From the NCBI GenBank assembly GCA_020747065.1, contig JAGMVK010000007.1:1612001-1676000 (forward strand): a DNA stretch of 64,000 nucleotides, read 5' to 3'. The position numbers and the translations under genes were made by a program. Numbering within the stretch: position 1 is the stretch's first letter; the number at the start of each line of letters is the position of its first letter. The notes under the pieces are model-generated. The model did no database searches. It worked only from the letters and a program-made list of their open reading frames with translations, and had not been told where the DNA came from. Source of the stretch: Cadophora sp. MPI-SDFR-AT-0126 (lineage: Eukaryota > Ascomycota > Leotiomycetes > Helotiales > Ploettnerulaceae). Of the stretch, positions 44,998-57,658 are shown in pieces.

Positions 44998-47900
44998 TTT
45001 GATGTGTTTTGGAGATTGATTGGCAAAGAGGTGTTTGTTTAGAGTTGACGAAGTGTCTGAAATGGCTGATGTAGCTTGAGAGTGAAGCTGCAAGTAAGTC
45101 TTATGGTAAATGTGTGACTGTGGAGTTATTGCTGTGTGATGAGTAGTGTAAGAGTATTTGGTAGCAAAGCGGACGAAGGCTCTTATACCCTACCTGGCCT
45201 TCCCCTCGCCTCATCGAGTCATCGCTGAAAAAGCTTTCATTTCTTTCACGATGTTTCGACGCCTGGACAGCTTGCCTCCCAAAATTGGTCGTCGGGTCCT
45301 CGGCCCAGGGGCTAAGACCAGGCGGTCCCGTTGACTGGCTCGCTTGGCGGGGCGATTTCGTAACAGAACGTTGCGCGTGATGTTTGATTTGATAAATATT
45401 ACCCCCTCAAAACTCCTGACTGGAGGGCCCAGGGATGTCCTAAGAGCATCGTGAGATTTCGTCAGCGTTTCTGCTTTGCTGGTCTCTCGGCTGCCTCGCC
45501 CTTTGTCTGCCCTGCGGTGAGGAGTGCAAATTATGGCATGACCAAGCCCGGACGGCCAAATTCCAGGATCTGGCAACGTGCTCAGGGCTGTGGAAGACAT
45601 CATTTGACAGGCGACAATTTGCTCATGATGTGCTCCTGACGGATTCCCAAACATCGAGAGTCTTGATCATCAAGAGGCGTCTGTCTGACGTCTAGTTTCC
45701 TATGTCAACAATGATTTGCCTTCAAGCCTCTGTTTGCTGCATCATAACAGGCTCAAGGCTGTGTGTGGTCTTCGCCGTCAGGGTGCTTGAACCCTCCAGC
45801 AACCGGCAGTCGAGCACCGAATTGTCTAAAAATTGCATTGTAGCTGTGATCCAGCTCTCCACAATTCGGCCCACCAGCCAGTGAAAACTCTGAGTAGCCT
45901 AGAATAAATCGATCTGATTTTCAGGTACGGTTGAAGTGCAGGTGACACGCATACCCGCCTGTAAGCGGAGATGGACCCGCCAGTAGGAGAAACTAGCACC
46001 CGGGCTAACAGTGATGTAATTTTCTGGGGAAGAGGGCCACGGCCAGGGCGATGGTCAGGAAGGGCAAATTTTCACGCCCAGCTACCCCCAACTTGGCATA
46101 GCGACATGGATTTGGGAATCAAAAATAAAGGCGCTAAGAGAAAATCTTCACAGAGCTTGGCCTTTGATGGCTTTGTTTTGACTTGGAATGCGGGGAACCA
46201 GTGCTGAAATTGAAGGCGGCCAAACAAGTCTTCGAATCCGGCTTCCATGCATAGTCTGGCGGTAAGGAACATTCGAAGCCGAGCGATGAGTGCCATGACT
46301 GGTTTGGAAGGAGTCTGGAAGGAAATAATCGAGGTCATGAGGATGGTTGTACAAAGACCACCTGAGGTCGATGTCAATGCAAGGTCCGCGTTGGCGCGCG
46401 TTGCGGACTTCAGGTACGTGTGATACAATACCGATCCGAGGTCACAAGGAGATATAGCACTGGAATGTAGCTGAATGCTCGGGAGGCGGTGACGATATCC
46501 TTGTGTGACAGCGGCAGGGTCAACACGTATTCATTCCGTGTAGAAGTCAGAAGACTTGGTCGGACTTTGAGAAGCTACATTTGGCATGCTCGTAGTCCAC
46601 AGCAAAAGATTCACAGGAGCCAACAGACTAACAAGAAACCAACAGACCGATGGAACAGCTCTTTGCGCTTCGTCTAGTAATACTTGAAGACTTTATGATT
46701 GTATGAAAATTGTTGATAAAGTGATGAGGGGGAAAGAGGGCCTTATTTTCCTGTTTGTTGCACACATGGCACAACCCAGAAGACAGGTCGCCGTATATAT
46801 CACGTGGTGCTCGCTTACACTCGCGTACACTAGCGCGAATCTTAGATCTCTGTCCTTAAAAGCTTCGCGTGCTTTGGAAACTCTTCTGTCCGCAGACCAC
46901 ACTTCAAAGAATCATTTCTAAAGGTTCGTGCCAACAGTAATGCCTTCCACCATCTATCACTAACCAGTTACACAGTTTGCATCCTCTTCTGAGCTCCTTA
47001 CAGTTGCTTCAGACTCGCACCTGCGACGATGAGCCATTTCCTCGATGCCCAAGAGTGAAGCCGTTCACTTTCGCACTGTCTGTAAAGATGGCGGTCCCAG
47101 CTTACTGGTGATTGTATAGAAAGTGGTGATGATCTCGGCCCTTTCCTCGTGTGCTTCGGCCGTGGGGTCTGGGTGGGTGTCGATGGGTGTCTGAGCAGTT
47201 CTTTCGTTTTTTCATTGCAGACTTTGATTAATCAAGGTCGCAAAGAAGAAATTTACCAGTGCGCGTTGAGTTAGGCGGCTGGAGCCACACTGTGTTTGTC
47301 TTTTTATGAGAAGAAGCAAGTAGGTGTGATGGATTTCTCTGGCTCAGCGGGGCCATAGAGCGACGTGAATAATCAATGGCGTTGTAAACATCGACACCCC
47401 GCGTACCTATTTCGCAGAGGATCAACTTTTTACGCTGAAGCAGTTCGCGACGCGGCCCTGAGTTGTGGCCCGGACATTGTCAACGTCAATTTTGAATATA
47501 TCGAGGAGATGTTCTCAAGGTGCATTGTCCGCTGGAGAACACATCGAGCATACCAACGCCATCGCTTTGATGTGGCGTGAGTTGCTGAACAGCTAATGAA
47601 CAGCAGATCGACTCTTAATGACGTGTTGCTAAGCATATTGATGCCTGTCAATTCAGATGCCAATTGGCTAGTGCATTCCTGTTGATGTACGCGACGGTTC
47701 CGTTTTGTCGTTGCACCTTGGTGCGGGCAGGAAGCAGCGAGCTTAGAGATGTCCATCTACTCTAGGAAAGCACGCAGAATATTTCAGACGCCGTTTCAAG
47801 ACGTATTGAAACGATTCGCACCTCGAAAATCAAGGATGCTCTCATAATTTGGAGGAAGGCACGATAGGACCGTGACACAGGACTGTCCTCGCGCACCTCA

Positions 47901-50900
47901 CTAAGCAAGGTCGTGACTTGGTCGCGGAAGGTCAATTGAATCAAGGTCAACTAATACACCTTCTCGGTGAGAAATGCGGCGGCGACGATGAGAGGGGATC
48001 ACACTAGTTAGGAAATAGCTCAAGGTATAAACCACCCCCCTCGGATTCAACTTTTGCTAACTCTTGACCTTGTTCTTTGGGATCACTCAGCAGCTGAACA
48101 CTTCGCTCATGTACCATACAACAATACGCTCGGCACTACCTTAATCTCAGTTCAATCTAGACAATGCCCAGCAATCTCAATCTTCAAGCTCCTCGACCTT
48201 CGATGTCTTCATCATGTTCACCATTCCTCGGCTATGTATCAACAAGGTAGCGCCTCGTCGAAACCAAAACGATAACAGGCACCTTCTTTCTCAAGCCACT
48301 GTATCCGACGCTTGTCGAGGCTGTTGGTAGTGTCTCCTCGAAGAAGCTTCCTAGAGATTGCCCAGGGACATCTTGGTCCGGAGCTGGCTTCTGAAAATCT
48401 ACGATGTAGCAACTTTGGTATCACCGCCAGCCAATTGCGTCTAAGGAAAGCGTATATTCGAGAATTCTGTTTTCCATTGAAGGGCAAATACAGCAACGTA
48501 CGAAACTCGCAATTGCAAACGACAAATGTCGATCCATGGGTACTTGAACCGCTGCAGATCACAGCAAAATGGCGATACACCCGCACTCAATACATTCAAG
48601 AGAGAATGGAGAACATGGGAAGTACGGACAGGAGAACAATCATCCGCTGAAGTATATCAAAAAGGGACCGTCCATCCCATCCTCTGCTCCCGAAGCTGAT
48701 TCGGCGCATTAGACTAGATGATTACAAAAGCCCGGCTTGATCCACAATTCGGCCTAATGTTCCTCGGTAGAAAGAAGAGGGGTCTACTGCCATCAGACTA
48801 CCAATAGATTCTTGACCAGGTCTGGCAATCAGAGATTCCGTCGTCCTCTACTCCAGACCGGAAGACCAAGCTTGGCTCGAACACAACATGAAAGGAGCGC
48901 TAATTGAGACTATTCGCTGACTCACGACAAGGAGAGCCCAACAGTGTATTAACAATGTTGCTAAATTTCAACACGCCGACCATCCATATGAGAACCAGGT
49001 ACTGATCTCGACGTGCGCCTCGACATAAGAGCAAGCTTCTACAACGTTACTAGCTGCTTTTGGCAAGCCAGTGTTTGCATTCCTGGCACCTGAAATCATT
49101 TCAAATCAAATGGTAGAGCGAGGATCACTCTAGTGGGAAGATTGCTTGATGCCTAAAGTGTCACAGGAAGGAGGTACGCGTACATTACCTCCTCAGCGCG
49201 GAGACAGCTAGCTAACGTCTGATATAACATGTCCGCCTTTTTCAGTCAATAGATGAAGCAAGAATTTGAACAACCTTGATTCCATGCTGAGGTACGAAGA
49301 CGACGTCTTGGCAGCGGATGTCTTAGCGTCATAGAAACGACTCCTCGAAGGAGTACAACAACGATACAAACGAATGGCCGAACCGATTTCATCAGTGAAG
49401 AACCGACATCCCGTCTGAAGATCGGATGTGGGGTTCCAGTGTGCTGGCATCGTCAACATGTAGTGCTCCGGAGATTCGGCAGATCCAAAGCTGTCGCAAA
49501 TCAGGGCTGCGATAATACTCTCAGTGCATCGGCAGCTTTTATGGCTGACATGAACAGCAAGCTCTAGCTCCCATCAATGGCGTGCTCGGACAGTTGTCAG
49601 TACATTCCTTGCGACTGTACTCACGAGATCTGGCTATCGAGTAGTCAATGTGTCGTCTGCTTGTCCAGTAAGGATGTGCATACATAAACATCCGCATCTG
49701 ACCATGCCATGCAAGCCACAACATCTTTCCCACCAATACATATGTTCCAAACGAGATATTCCCCTCGTCATTCAGAACTCGTACGGCAGGTCCACCATTC
49801 AAGTTGTGCACGCTTCATATCGGCATTATCCTGTACGACGATATTTATGCCGACACGTCAACTCGATGCTCTGGCAAAATTGCGTGCCTCTTTTAGGAGC
49901 GAATGCCCACGTTACGATCTTGTGAATGAGCACACAGCATTCTCGAAGCACCGACATCGAAAAACAGCAATGTGAATAGCATCTAATCGAAGGAAGCAGC
50001 CAAAACCAGATGCAAATATACCCCACGGCTACACGACAGGACGATATGCCCGTGATATTACCGTGCTGGGAAGCAAATCAGTCATCTGTACAGCTGAAAA
50101 GACGGCCACGATACTCTATGGCGACGAAGCGACGCGCAGAATCTCTTCATCGGTACTACCTTACACAACAGCCAAGCCGTCCAAAGCCACCCTGTCTGGG
50201 CCGTCCTCGAAGATACTCTCTCGCCAATAAGAAAGTTAATATGCCATTTCCATGGATGGGCTGTCTGAGGGAGCAAGATGCAGAACTTGCCGTAAAGTTA
50301 CCGTTACTGTGAACGGACGTTGTGGAACACTACTCATCCTGCGAAAGATACTTCAAATGAATTTCCGAGCAGAGGAGGGAAGAAATCAGGTCAGTAGACT
50401 GCCATGCCGAAGTCTGGTAGACTGGCAGGATCGTTCTGGGTGATATCTAGGATGTAAAGGTCCGCAGCAGTGGCTCATGGGCCAGAGACAAAGCTAAGGA
50501 GAGCTAAATTCCGATACGGTGTCTCATCCCATACCCTACTTCAGACGACCATATGTTAAGCACAAAAGTACGGAGATACTCCGTAATCCTCGTGCAATGC
50601 TGGCGACGAGCAATACGTGAACCGTATCTATCCAATCCCACCGAGCAAAACAAATACCAGAGTCGAGATAATGTTTCATCATATTTAATCTCGCTGATAG
50701 TTTATGCCGAGGAGATTGGGTGCTGATATCCAGGGGCTGAAGCATCACATCAAAGAAGCTGCAGCATTCCAGAATGATATTTGTGATGGGAACTCATGCG
50801 GAGCTGCAGGCCCATCTTGGCTGTCTCACACGTGGCGTCTGATCGTCATGGATTGTAGTGGGAATATATGTTTGACGTGGAGTTGTCATGAAGACCGAGT

Positions 50901-51481
50901 CGCACACGCAAGATCAACAAGTCAACAAGTTTTTGCCCTTTCGAGGGGCTAAATATAGCCTGAGTATATTTCACCTATAATTGTGCCTGTCAACATGAGA
51001 GTAGCGATCGACTATGTACTAACGCTACAGATCCAGGGAAATGGAAGACTAGCGATAAACAACAGCCCGCGTGATGACTCTCCTCGAATCGTACCCCTAT
51101 CTCCAAACGAAATCCTCGTGCCAACCAAGTCCATCCGAGTTCGGTACCACAACACCAACCCCAAAACGGTCATGAACCCGAGATCGAAGAATGCTCTAGT
51201 AAGCCTACCAAGCTGATGCACAGAAGCAGAAGCAGAAGCAGAAAATCAACTAGTAACTATGCATGTGCGCAATGAAAATACAAGAAGACAGGGGCAACAA
51301 ATAAGCGAAGCGAGCGTTTAAGCGAACGACGACCCCTATTTCACTTCTTCCGTCTTCCCCTCCTTTTAACCTTCCCGCCGGGAAATCCAGTGACACCACC
51401 ACCATGAGAGGGAAAGAGAATCAAGGAAATGGAGAAGCAGCTCATGATAGCCGCGTGGCAGGACGAGTGGCTGGTGAGCCC
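44998..51481. other. Gene-poor region, 6.5 kb
   Basis: I found no gene with a convincing structure. Many frames of 60-120 codons are open on both strands. Some, near 47.37-47.58, 48.3-48.65 and 49.7-49.98 kb on the plus strand and 49.2-49.8 kb on the minus strand, look weakly protein-like but are broken by stops and frame changes. They may be decayed gene pieces or chance. A GAAGCA trinucleotide-type repeat lies near 51225. I saw no transposon ends, long terminal repeats or tRNA. Confidence 0.45.
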
Positions 51482-52092
51482 TCAATGCCCGAGATTGGAA
51501 GGGCTCTGAAAGTCTCCATAGCCAACGATGCTGGGAAGTGTGGCAGCAATAGAGGTAAGAGGATGGCCCGAGAGACGAGAAGCGGTGCTTTGAACTACGC
51601 CGTTTCCTCCACAAGTTGTGCAGTCCACGGCACTATATGGATTATCAGCCTCTTGATCGCGTGGATGGATTTTTGAGCAAATATGACATGCTTACGTCCG
51701 TCCGCCAGCGCAGTCAGGGCAGGTTTCCCATTCATCTTTGCAGGTAATGCCTTCCATGGCCACAACTGCCGCGATAATAGATAAAGTAGCATCCGCAAAA
51801 GAAGCGAAGTTGGAAGTGCAGCCTCTGGGGCAAAGGACTTTTACTGAGCCAGTGCCACCGCAGGGTTCACATTCAACGACACTAGAGATAAAATCAGCCA
51901 AGGGGACGAAGTTTGTTACGTATATCGAGTTCGTTCGTGATCTGGTGAGCACCGAGGCGGTGTTCGGTGATATGAGAAGTTGGAAGATACATACTCGCGA
52001 GGGTTGCCTCCGCAAGATTCGCACGTTTGATTGATATAACCCCCAACGCAGTTGCAGTCATAGGCTTGATTGGAGGACATGCATGGAGCCAT
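51482..52092 (-). CDS. Small cysteine-rich protein with four DnaJ-like CxxC motifs
   Basis: Minus-strand exons are 52092-51995, 51881-51696 and 51632-51482, giving 144 residues. Introns are 113 bases (GTATGT donor, GGCTGAT branch, TCTCTAG acceptor) and 63 bases (GTAAGC donor, GGCTGATAAT branch, ATATAG acceptor). Joining them gives one clean frame with four CxxC units: CESCGGNP (24-31), CEPCGGTG (37-44), CPDCAGGR (87-94) and CTTCGGNG (99-106). These resemble the CxxCxGxG repeats of the DnaJ zinc-binding region, which grips two zinc ions, but there is no J domain. A further CPRGC (50-54) and an Ala-rich segment (IIAAVVAM, about 68-75) lie between pairs two and three. A standalone zinc-ribbon chaperone or thiol-redox role is possible; function is unknown. 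The exons are short, so no long frame reveals the gene. Confidence 0.78.
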
Positions 52093-55013
52093 TGCGGAAG
52101 TGAGTATGTTATAGCTTTAAATATTTGGTTTGATGGTGGAGGGAGGTTGCTAAGAGTAAGTACGCAGAGGCTGAGATGAAGGCGAAGATGTTTTGGAGAA
52201 GAGTGTAGGTGACCTGTGGTTGATATATGGAGAAGATCTGGTTGTTGTCTTTGTTCCTTTCGAAATCCTCGTTGAAAAAGGGATTTCACCTTCTTCTTAT
52301 ACTCATCACCCTCTCACAAACCCATAGCTGACAGCACAACCCACGGCTACATCGGCACTCAACCAATATTGTCTGGTCTACCGTCATGGGTTGATTTCAT
52401 TCATTCTCCGTGGTGATATTGATCTCGATCGCACTCATTGGGTGCAAACGGACGAGTGATCCCATGCCCACCACCTCCTCCGAGATAGCAACTTAGCTTC
52501 AGGCACAAGCAGGTCAGCAATTTCCCGTTCCACTCCATACAAGAGAAGGGAGGACGGACTGACTGTATCACACCGCCTACCTCCCAAAAGGCGATGTCGA
52601 AGAAGAAGCAGATGGATCCGGTCTGACTACCTCATCACCACTTTACGATTGGGGAGAAAAGGCCAGGGTCAAACTTAAACTAAGTTTAAGTCTGTAACGC
52701 ATCATGGTCTGCTGATCTGCTTGTGGTTATATCATTGCCCGCAGGTGGACGCCACGGCCGCGATGTCTACTCACTCGGGACTCCCAATGCAATGGAGACG
52801 AACAAAAGGAATATTCTTTAAGTGTGGGTGCTTAGGGATATCACTCGTCGACAAACGGGGACACACAACGGAACCCCTTGTTAACGACTAGCATGTCTCA
52901 GCAGATTAGCATTCTGAGGTGTTCCAAGGGCATGATAGCTGTTGGTAATGCAGGACTGCATGCGCTTGTGTGCATCGGCGTCGTGGGGAGAGCGTTGGAC
53001 GATCAATGGGACGAGACGACAAGGGAAGAAGAATTCACTTCTAGTATTCGGAGACACAAAGGTCCCCTTTGGCTCGAACTTGAGCTTGAGCTCCAAGCAA
53101 AGATCATACTGACTTATTTTAGCCAGACTCCAGACAACAACAGGCATCTCATTCCTATCAGCGCGTGTCCGGTATCTCGAGATCGCCGGCTTTGGTGGGA
53201 TTCACGACTCTCTGGCACTTCCAGCAGGGAATCAGATAATTGCAGAAATGTGGCACAGGATCGATGCCAAAATCATGGTAATGTGTCGAGACAATCTGCA
53301 CGTTCCCGTCGAGGAAGGCCTTGCAAGTGGATGCCATGCAGAAAAGGGGTCGCGCATTCGCTGTCTCGGTGACACGAAGATTAAGCGAGGCTGATGTTGT
53401 GTAGCCAAACATGCTGTGCAACCAGCACGCCAGACGATTCAGGGACTGCCAGTGGGCACTTCAGCTGCCACACTAAGGGTTCATTGGATACAGAGCTGTA
53501 TTTGCTGGCAAAAGGCAATGTTCTGTGCGATTGCACAGCAGAAGAAAGTCTGGCAGGATCGTGCAGGTCTGGAGGTCCCCATCAAGATCGACATTTCCCC
53601 GTTTGTTGAACCGCCCACTCACTCGTGGGATCGACGACATGTAAGCATCCATACTGACGACGACGAAAACAGATGACCATCAGGAGACACATCTACTTTA
53701 CTCTTCTTCGGCAGCGCTCGGGCCGACTTGGTGAGCAATGGAGCGAGCGACTTCAACACATCCCGTCTCATTCCAACCCGAGCTGAAAAACACAAAAATC
53801 CTTGTGCATTCTTGGGCAGCAGGCAGGAAAGTTTCAGTTCAGTCATAGTTTACTCACACACATAGGCACACACCCCTCTACCCCACGCCCGCGGAAATTC
53901 TGTCACAAGATCGCTGACTTTGAGTACGCAGGCACAATCAGATAGAGTCCAGCCATAGAATGCATCCACGTTCGAGGCGACTTCGATGGTCCCCTTGATA
54001 TCCACACTAATGTACGCATGCAGAATCTACAGCGATGAGTATGCGTGCGAGAATATACGGGCAGTAAGATTACCTAGCCCAGTTTTTAGACGCCAAACCA
54101 AGGAAGGAGTTATCTGTTCGTGCCGAAAATGCCGCTGTCCATGCTGGAAAACACAAAGAAGCAAGTTCCAAGTTTCTCATGTTTCTTCTCCCAAGTGTGG
54201 AAAGCTGATAGCTCACTCATTGTCTGAGCGTTCTCTTTCTCCAAGACATGCCCAGCTAGCCAGCTATGGTTACCTCGCTGGTACCGTTATTGGAGGCTTT
54301 TTGGTAAGTCACAGAGACAGAGGCATGTGAGACGATAACCACATGGACGGGGTAGCAGAGTGCAGTAGACAAGGAGGGATCTTCGAGGCGGTGGCCAACA
54401 CTCTGGCTGATGATTGCCCGCTAGGGACGTGATGTGTTGATGCAGCCGGCTCGTGCGATGTTACCGAGTCTGCTTGACTTCTCTGGGAACAGCCGACAAA
54501 GCTGAGGTGGACTTAGACAAATACCGAAGGAGATCGGAATGTTTGAAGTTTATCGGAGCTAGGTCCGTGAGAATACCTGAATTGATCACTTCTTCTTTGG
54601 AAATATCTCAATATTCCATGTGCAATTCTTTGATCTACTGGTAACTCGGAAAATGTATGCACAAAGCCTTCAAGACGCAAGCCTCGAAGTAGCGTTCAGG
54701 CAATCGTAATATTCGGCGACATAGAAATGTCAAGTTTATGAATGTATTCCGTTGATGCAACTAGTGCCTACGATGGCCAGCAGACTGATAACAAGGCCGT
54801 TGCACACGAAACCATAGCGCCTTAATAGCGCCGAAATAAAAGAAGAAAACATGATGACCAGCCTGACAAACACCGTTACCGTTGATGACTTCCCGATCCC
54901 GTTGAAAACCCCGATCCCCCATCCTTGACTGCGACACGAATTCCGAAAAAAGCTACCAAAGGAGAAAGAAAAGCTCATCAGGCGGACACACTCCGAGACA
55001 TCGTTGCCCAATC
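52093..55013. other. Gene-poor region
   Basis: No supported gene. Around 52.9-53.7 kb frames stay open on both strands at once. On the minus strand, 53412-53158 encodes a Cys/His-containing stretch (CMASTCKAFLDG, PCWKCQRVVNP) without a clear start, splice partners or family. It could be an exon of an unrecognised gene or a remnant. The rest shows nothing specific. Confidence 0.45.
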
Positions 55014-57658
55014 TCACATCAAATCTGGAGCTGTTGCAACGAGAGCAGCAAACAGTGTTGCTCCTCCGAGAGCAACATATCCCGCATTCGCCAACAGCTT
55101 CTTGAACCGCTTGGCTGATGGAGCGTCATCAACATTGGATGGAACATTTGACTTCTCTCCATGAACAGCGGCTGTAGCCGGAGCTGCAGTCAAATCACTC
55201 GAAACATTCGAGTTCGCCCAATCTCTTAGCTCTTTGTCGGTGGCGTCGGAAATGTTATCAGACTTCCGCTTTAGGCTGTTTGTACGAATAGCCGGAGTTG
55301 ATGACTCAACGATGTCAGTAATCTTGATGGCAGACCGGGCGTTGTGTTGTTTGTTTGAGGTCAACATCATGGTGTCCTTGCTCGTGTTGTAGCTGAAAGA
55401 ACTCGTCATGTCAGGGAGTGGACTGGGAGTACGTTCCAGAATAGGAGACTCATCAGGCCTATCCAAGAAGGAGCAATAGCCGCGGGTGGGAATGCTTGAG
55501 ACTACCTTTCTTAGACTTGTTATATTGGTGTTGCCTCCGAAGAACTTACCAGCATTGCTTGAACCTACAAAGGTTGGCATCGATGGCTCCGCTTCGCAAT
55601 TGCCGATCACGGTATTATCAGTAGCAAATGGAGCTTGCTCAACAGGCGGTTCATCCCATCTACTGCGGTGACTAGCACCTGCATTGGGGGTGGCTGGCGT
55701 TCCTGCACTTTTTTGTGGTTTTGTAGATTCAAGAAAAGTATTGATGGTTCTGTTCGATGCTTGAAACGCATTCAGAGACCGGTCTGGCTCACTCGTACCA
55801 AATTTCGCCTTGTTGATCTCTCTTGCAGCGAAGAACGCTGGCTTGCCACTCTTCTCGCCGAGAGCTTGGGGCGAGTAGTCACCGGACTCTCCTAAATCAC
55901 ATAAACCGACCTTCTTTGTCAGAATAGCACCCTTGACCATAGCAGCATCTGATGGGCTTGGCTGTCGGACTATTGAGAATGGTCTAAGGAGACTTCCCTG
56001 ATTGCTGGGCTCGCCGGCATTCGAGGAGGCGGTGTGGGCTAGCATGTCCATTTCTTGAGTCGATGAGAACATAATCTGTGGAGAGAATTCCTCGACTTGG
56101 CTCTGATCTTCGTTTTCGCTCTCTCCTTCAAAGTCGGGTACATCATGGTCAGGGATAGTAGAGCTGGCGCCGTAAAGAGCCTTCATGCCTTCAGCGCCGG
56201 CTTCACTTAGACCAAAGTCGCTCTCGTCATCGGGGTCGTCATCTTTATCGCTGGTTGGAAGCTCGAGACGGGTGCGGACGTCCGAAAGGCGTATAACAGG
56301 GCTATCGTCGGTTGCAACGGCATAACGAGTGAGGTTACTGATCACGGTCGGCTTGGGCGCGACAATCGGCTCTCCCTCGTCGAATCCAGCGTCACTGTCC
56401 ATTTCCGAGTCCTCCATGGACCCCTCGTTCTCCGAGTCTTCAATTTCCTCGGAATCATCTTCGAAGACGGCATGGATCCTGAGCCGGTCGGAGTCTCTTG
56501 AGACGTTGTCCTCTGACTGCTCATCTAGGTCTGAAGAGAAGTCCGCATCCTCGTCTTCTTCCTCATCGTCCGAATCGAGAACAATCGGATCGTTACCAGC
56601 GTAAATACTGATGCTGATAGGATCCGTATTCTCATCTATGTCACTAGGCCGGCCATGCAGAACATCCATTATGCGTCGTTCGGTATCTGTTTCGCCGGTC
56701 AGATCGACTTGGTTTGATACAGAATCACGAGGAAGATCGTCTTCTGTGAGGTCGATGGCGCCAGAAGCTTGGGATGGCTTTATAGGAGCCGATTCGATCG
56801 ACACGCCATCTTCACTACTGTATCTTTGCTCCCGCTCCCCCATTTCCATGTGGTCTTCACTGAATGCATCGTAGTTATCTTCTTCGTCTTCTTCAACATC
56901 GGAGGACTCTGGAAATGCAAACGTGTTGGCAGCCCTAGAACACCCCAGGTTAGCTGGTGCGAGAAGATAGTAGATATGAGGTACTTTACTTGTAGGAGAT
57001 AATCTTGTGATTGACTCTGAAAGAACATGCCGGAAAGGTCTCGGGACCACGTCTAACTTCAGCCCCAAACACAACGATATCACCGTCTGTGATCACTGTT
57101 GGTGTATCTTTGGGAAGATCGATGTTGTTCAGGTGAGTTCCGTGCATAGAACCAATATCCTGGATCGTAATCGTCTAAAAATCATTAGCACAATTTCTTC
57201 AATACAGGAAAATGCGAACATACCATAACATCAGGGTTGAACTCAATAGTTGCGTGGTTGCGAGACATCACTGGGCTGTCAAACCAAGCGTTATCCACAG
57301 CGCCAAGTATTCCCTTGGTGACGCTCTTTGATGCTCTGCCGACTGGAATAATATTGTCTTTGGCAGTCAGGGTGAGAGTCCGCTCAGCGATGGAGAGGTC
57401 GCCATTCAAGGCTGTGAGGGTTACTTTGGCTACACTTTTGTCAGCAGGTGCATGGCATATCATGGAAGATCTAGATGGCGCTAGAGAAGCTCGCAGATCA
57501 TGAAGCTGATGATACTGATCACCATATGCCTCGTCGAACTTCGCAGATGGATATTGAATATTCAAGTCTAGGCTGCCGCCCTTCCGCTGCCTAGCTCGAC
57601 TCCCGAATGTACAGCCTCGAGATGATGAAGTAAGATATAACGTACCTTGATGATCCAT
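55014..57658 (-). CDS. FHA-domain protein with C-terminal hydrophobic tail
   Basis: Minus-strand exons are 57658-57646, 57429-57224, 57174-56990 and 56934-55014, giving 774 residues. An FHA domain (phosphothreonine-binding) fills residues 5-115: IIPVGR (Gly35, Arg36), SRNHATI (Ser60, Arg61, His63) and DIGSMHGTHLNN (Gly85, Asn89). A long acidic, Ser-rich and probably disordered middle follows (DSDDEEEDEDADFSSDLDE). A basic nuclear-signal-like PSAKRFKKL precedes one hydrophobic span, YVALGGATLFAALVATA, at the very end. This suggests a tail-anchored protein displaying its FHA head to the cytosol or nucleoplasm. The first intron (216 bases) is stop-free and a multiple of three; I prefer splicing because of its GTACGT donor, TGCTGAC branch 14 bases before the acceptor, and the resulting start MDHQAKVTLTAL. 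If unspliced, the protein would be 72 residues longer. Confidence 0.87.

Noticed and set aside
47341..47351. TGGCTCAGCGG, similar to a tRNA A box
   Set aside because: No GGTTCGAATC-type B box at a suitable distance and no cloverleaf could be formed.
55014..57083. FHA gene read as a 689-residue protein starting at 57083
   Set aside because: The true frame enters through an acceptor at 56935; the upstream part of that frame is intron and antisense of the correct exon, and the FHA motif lies in the spliced exons.
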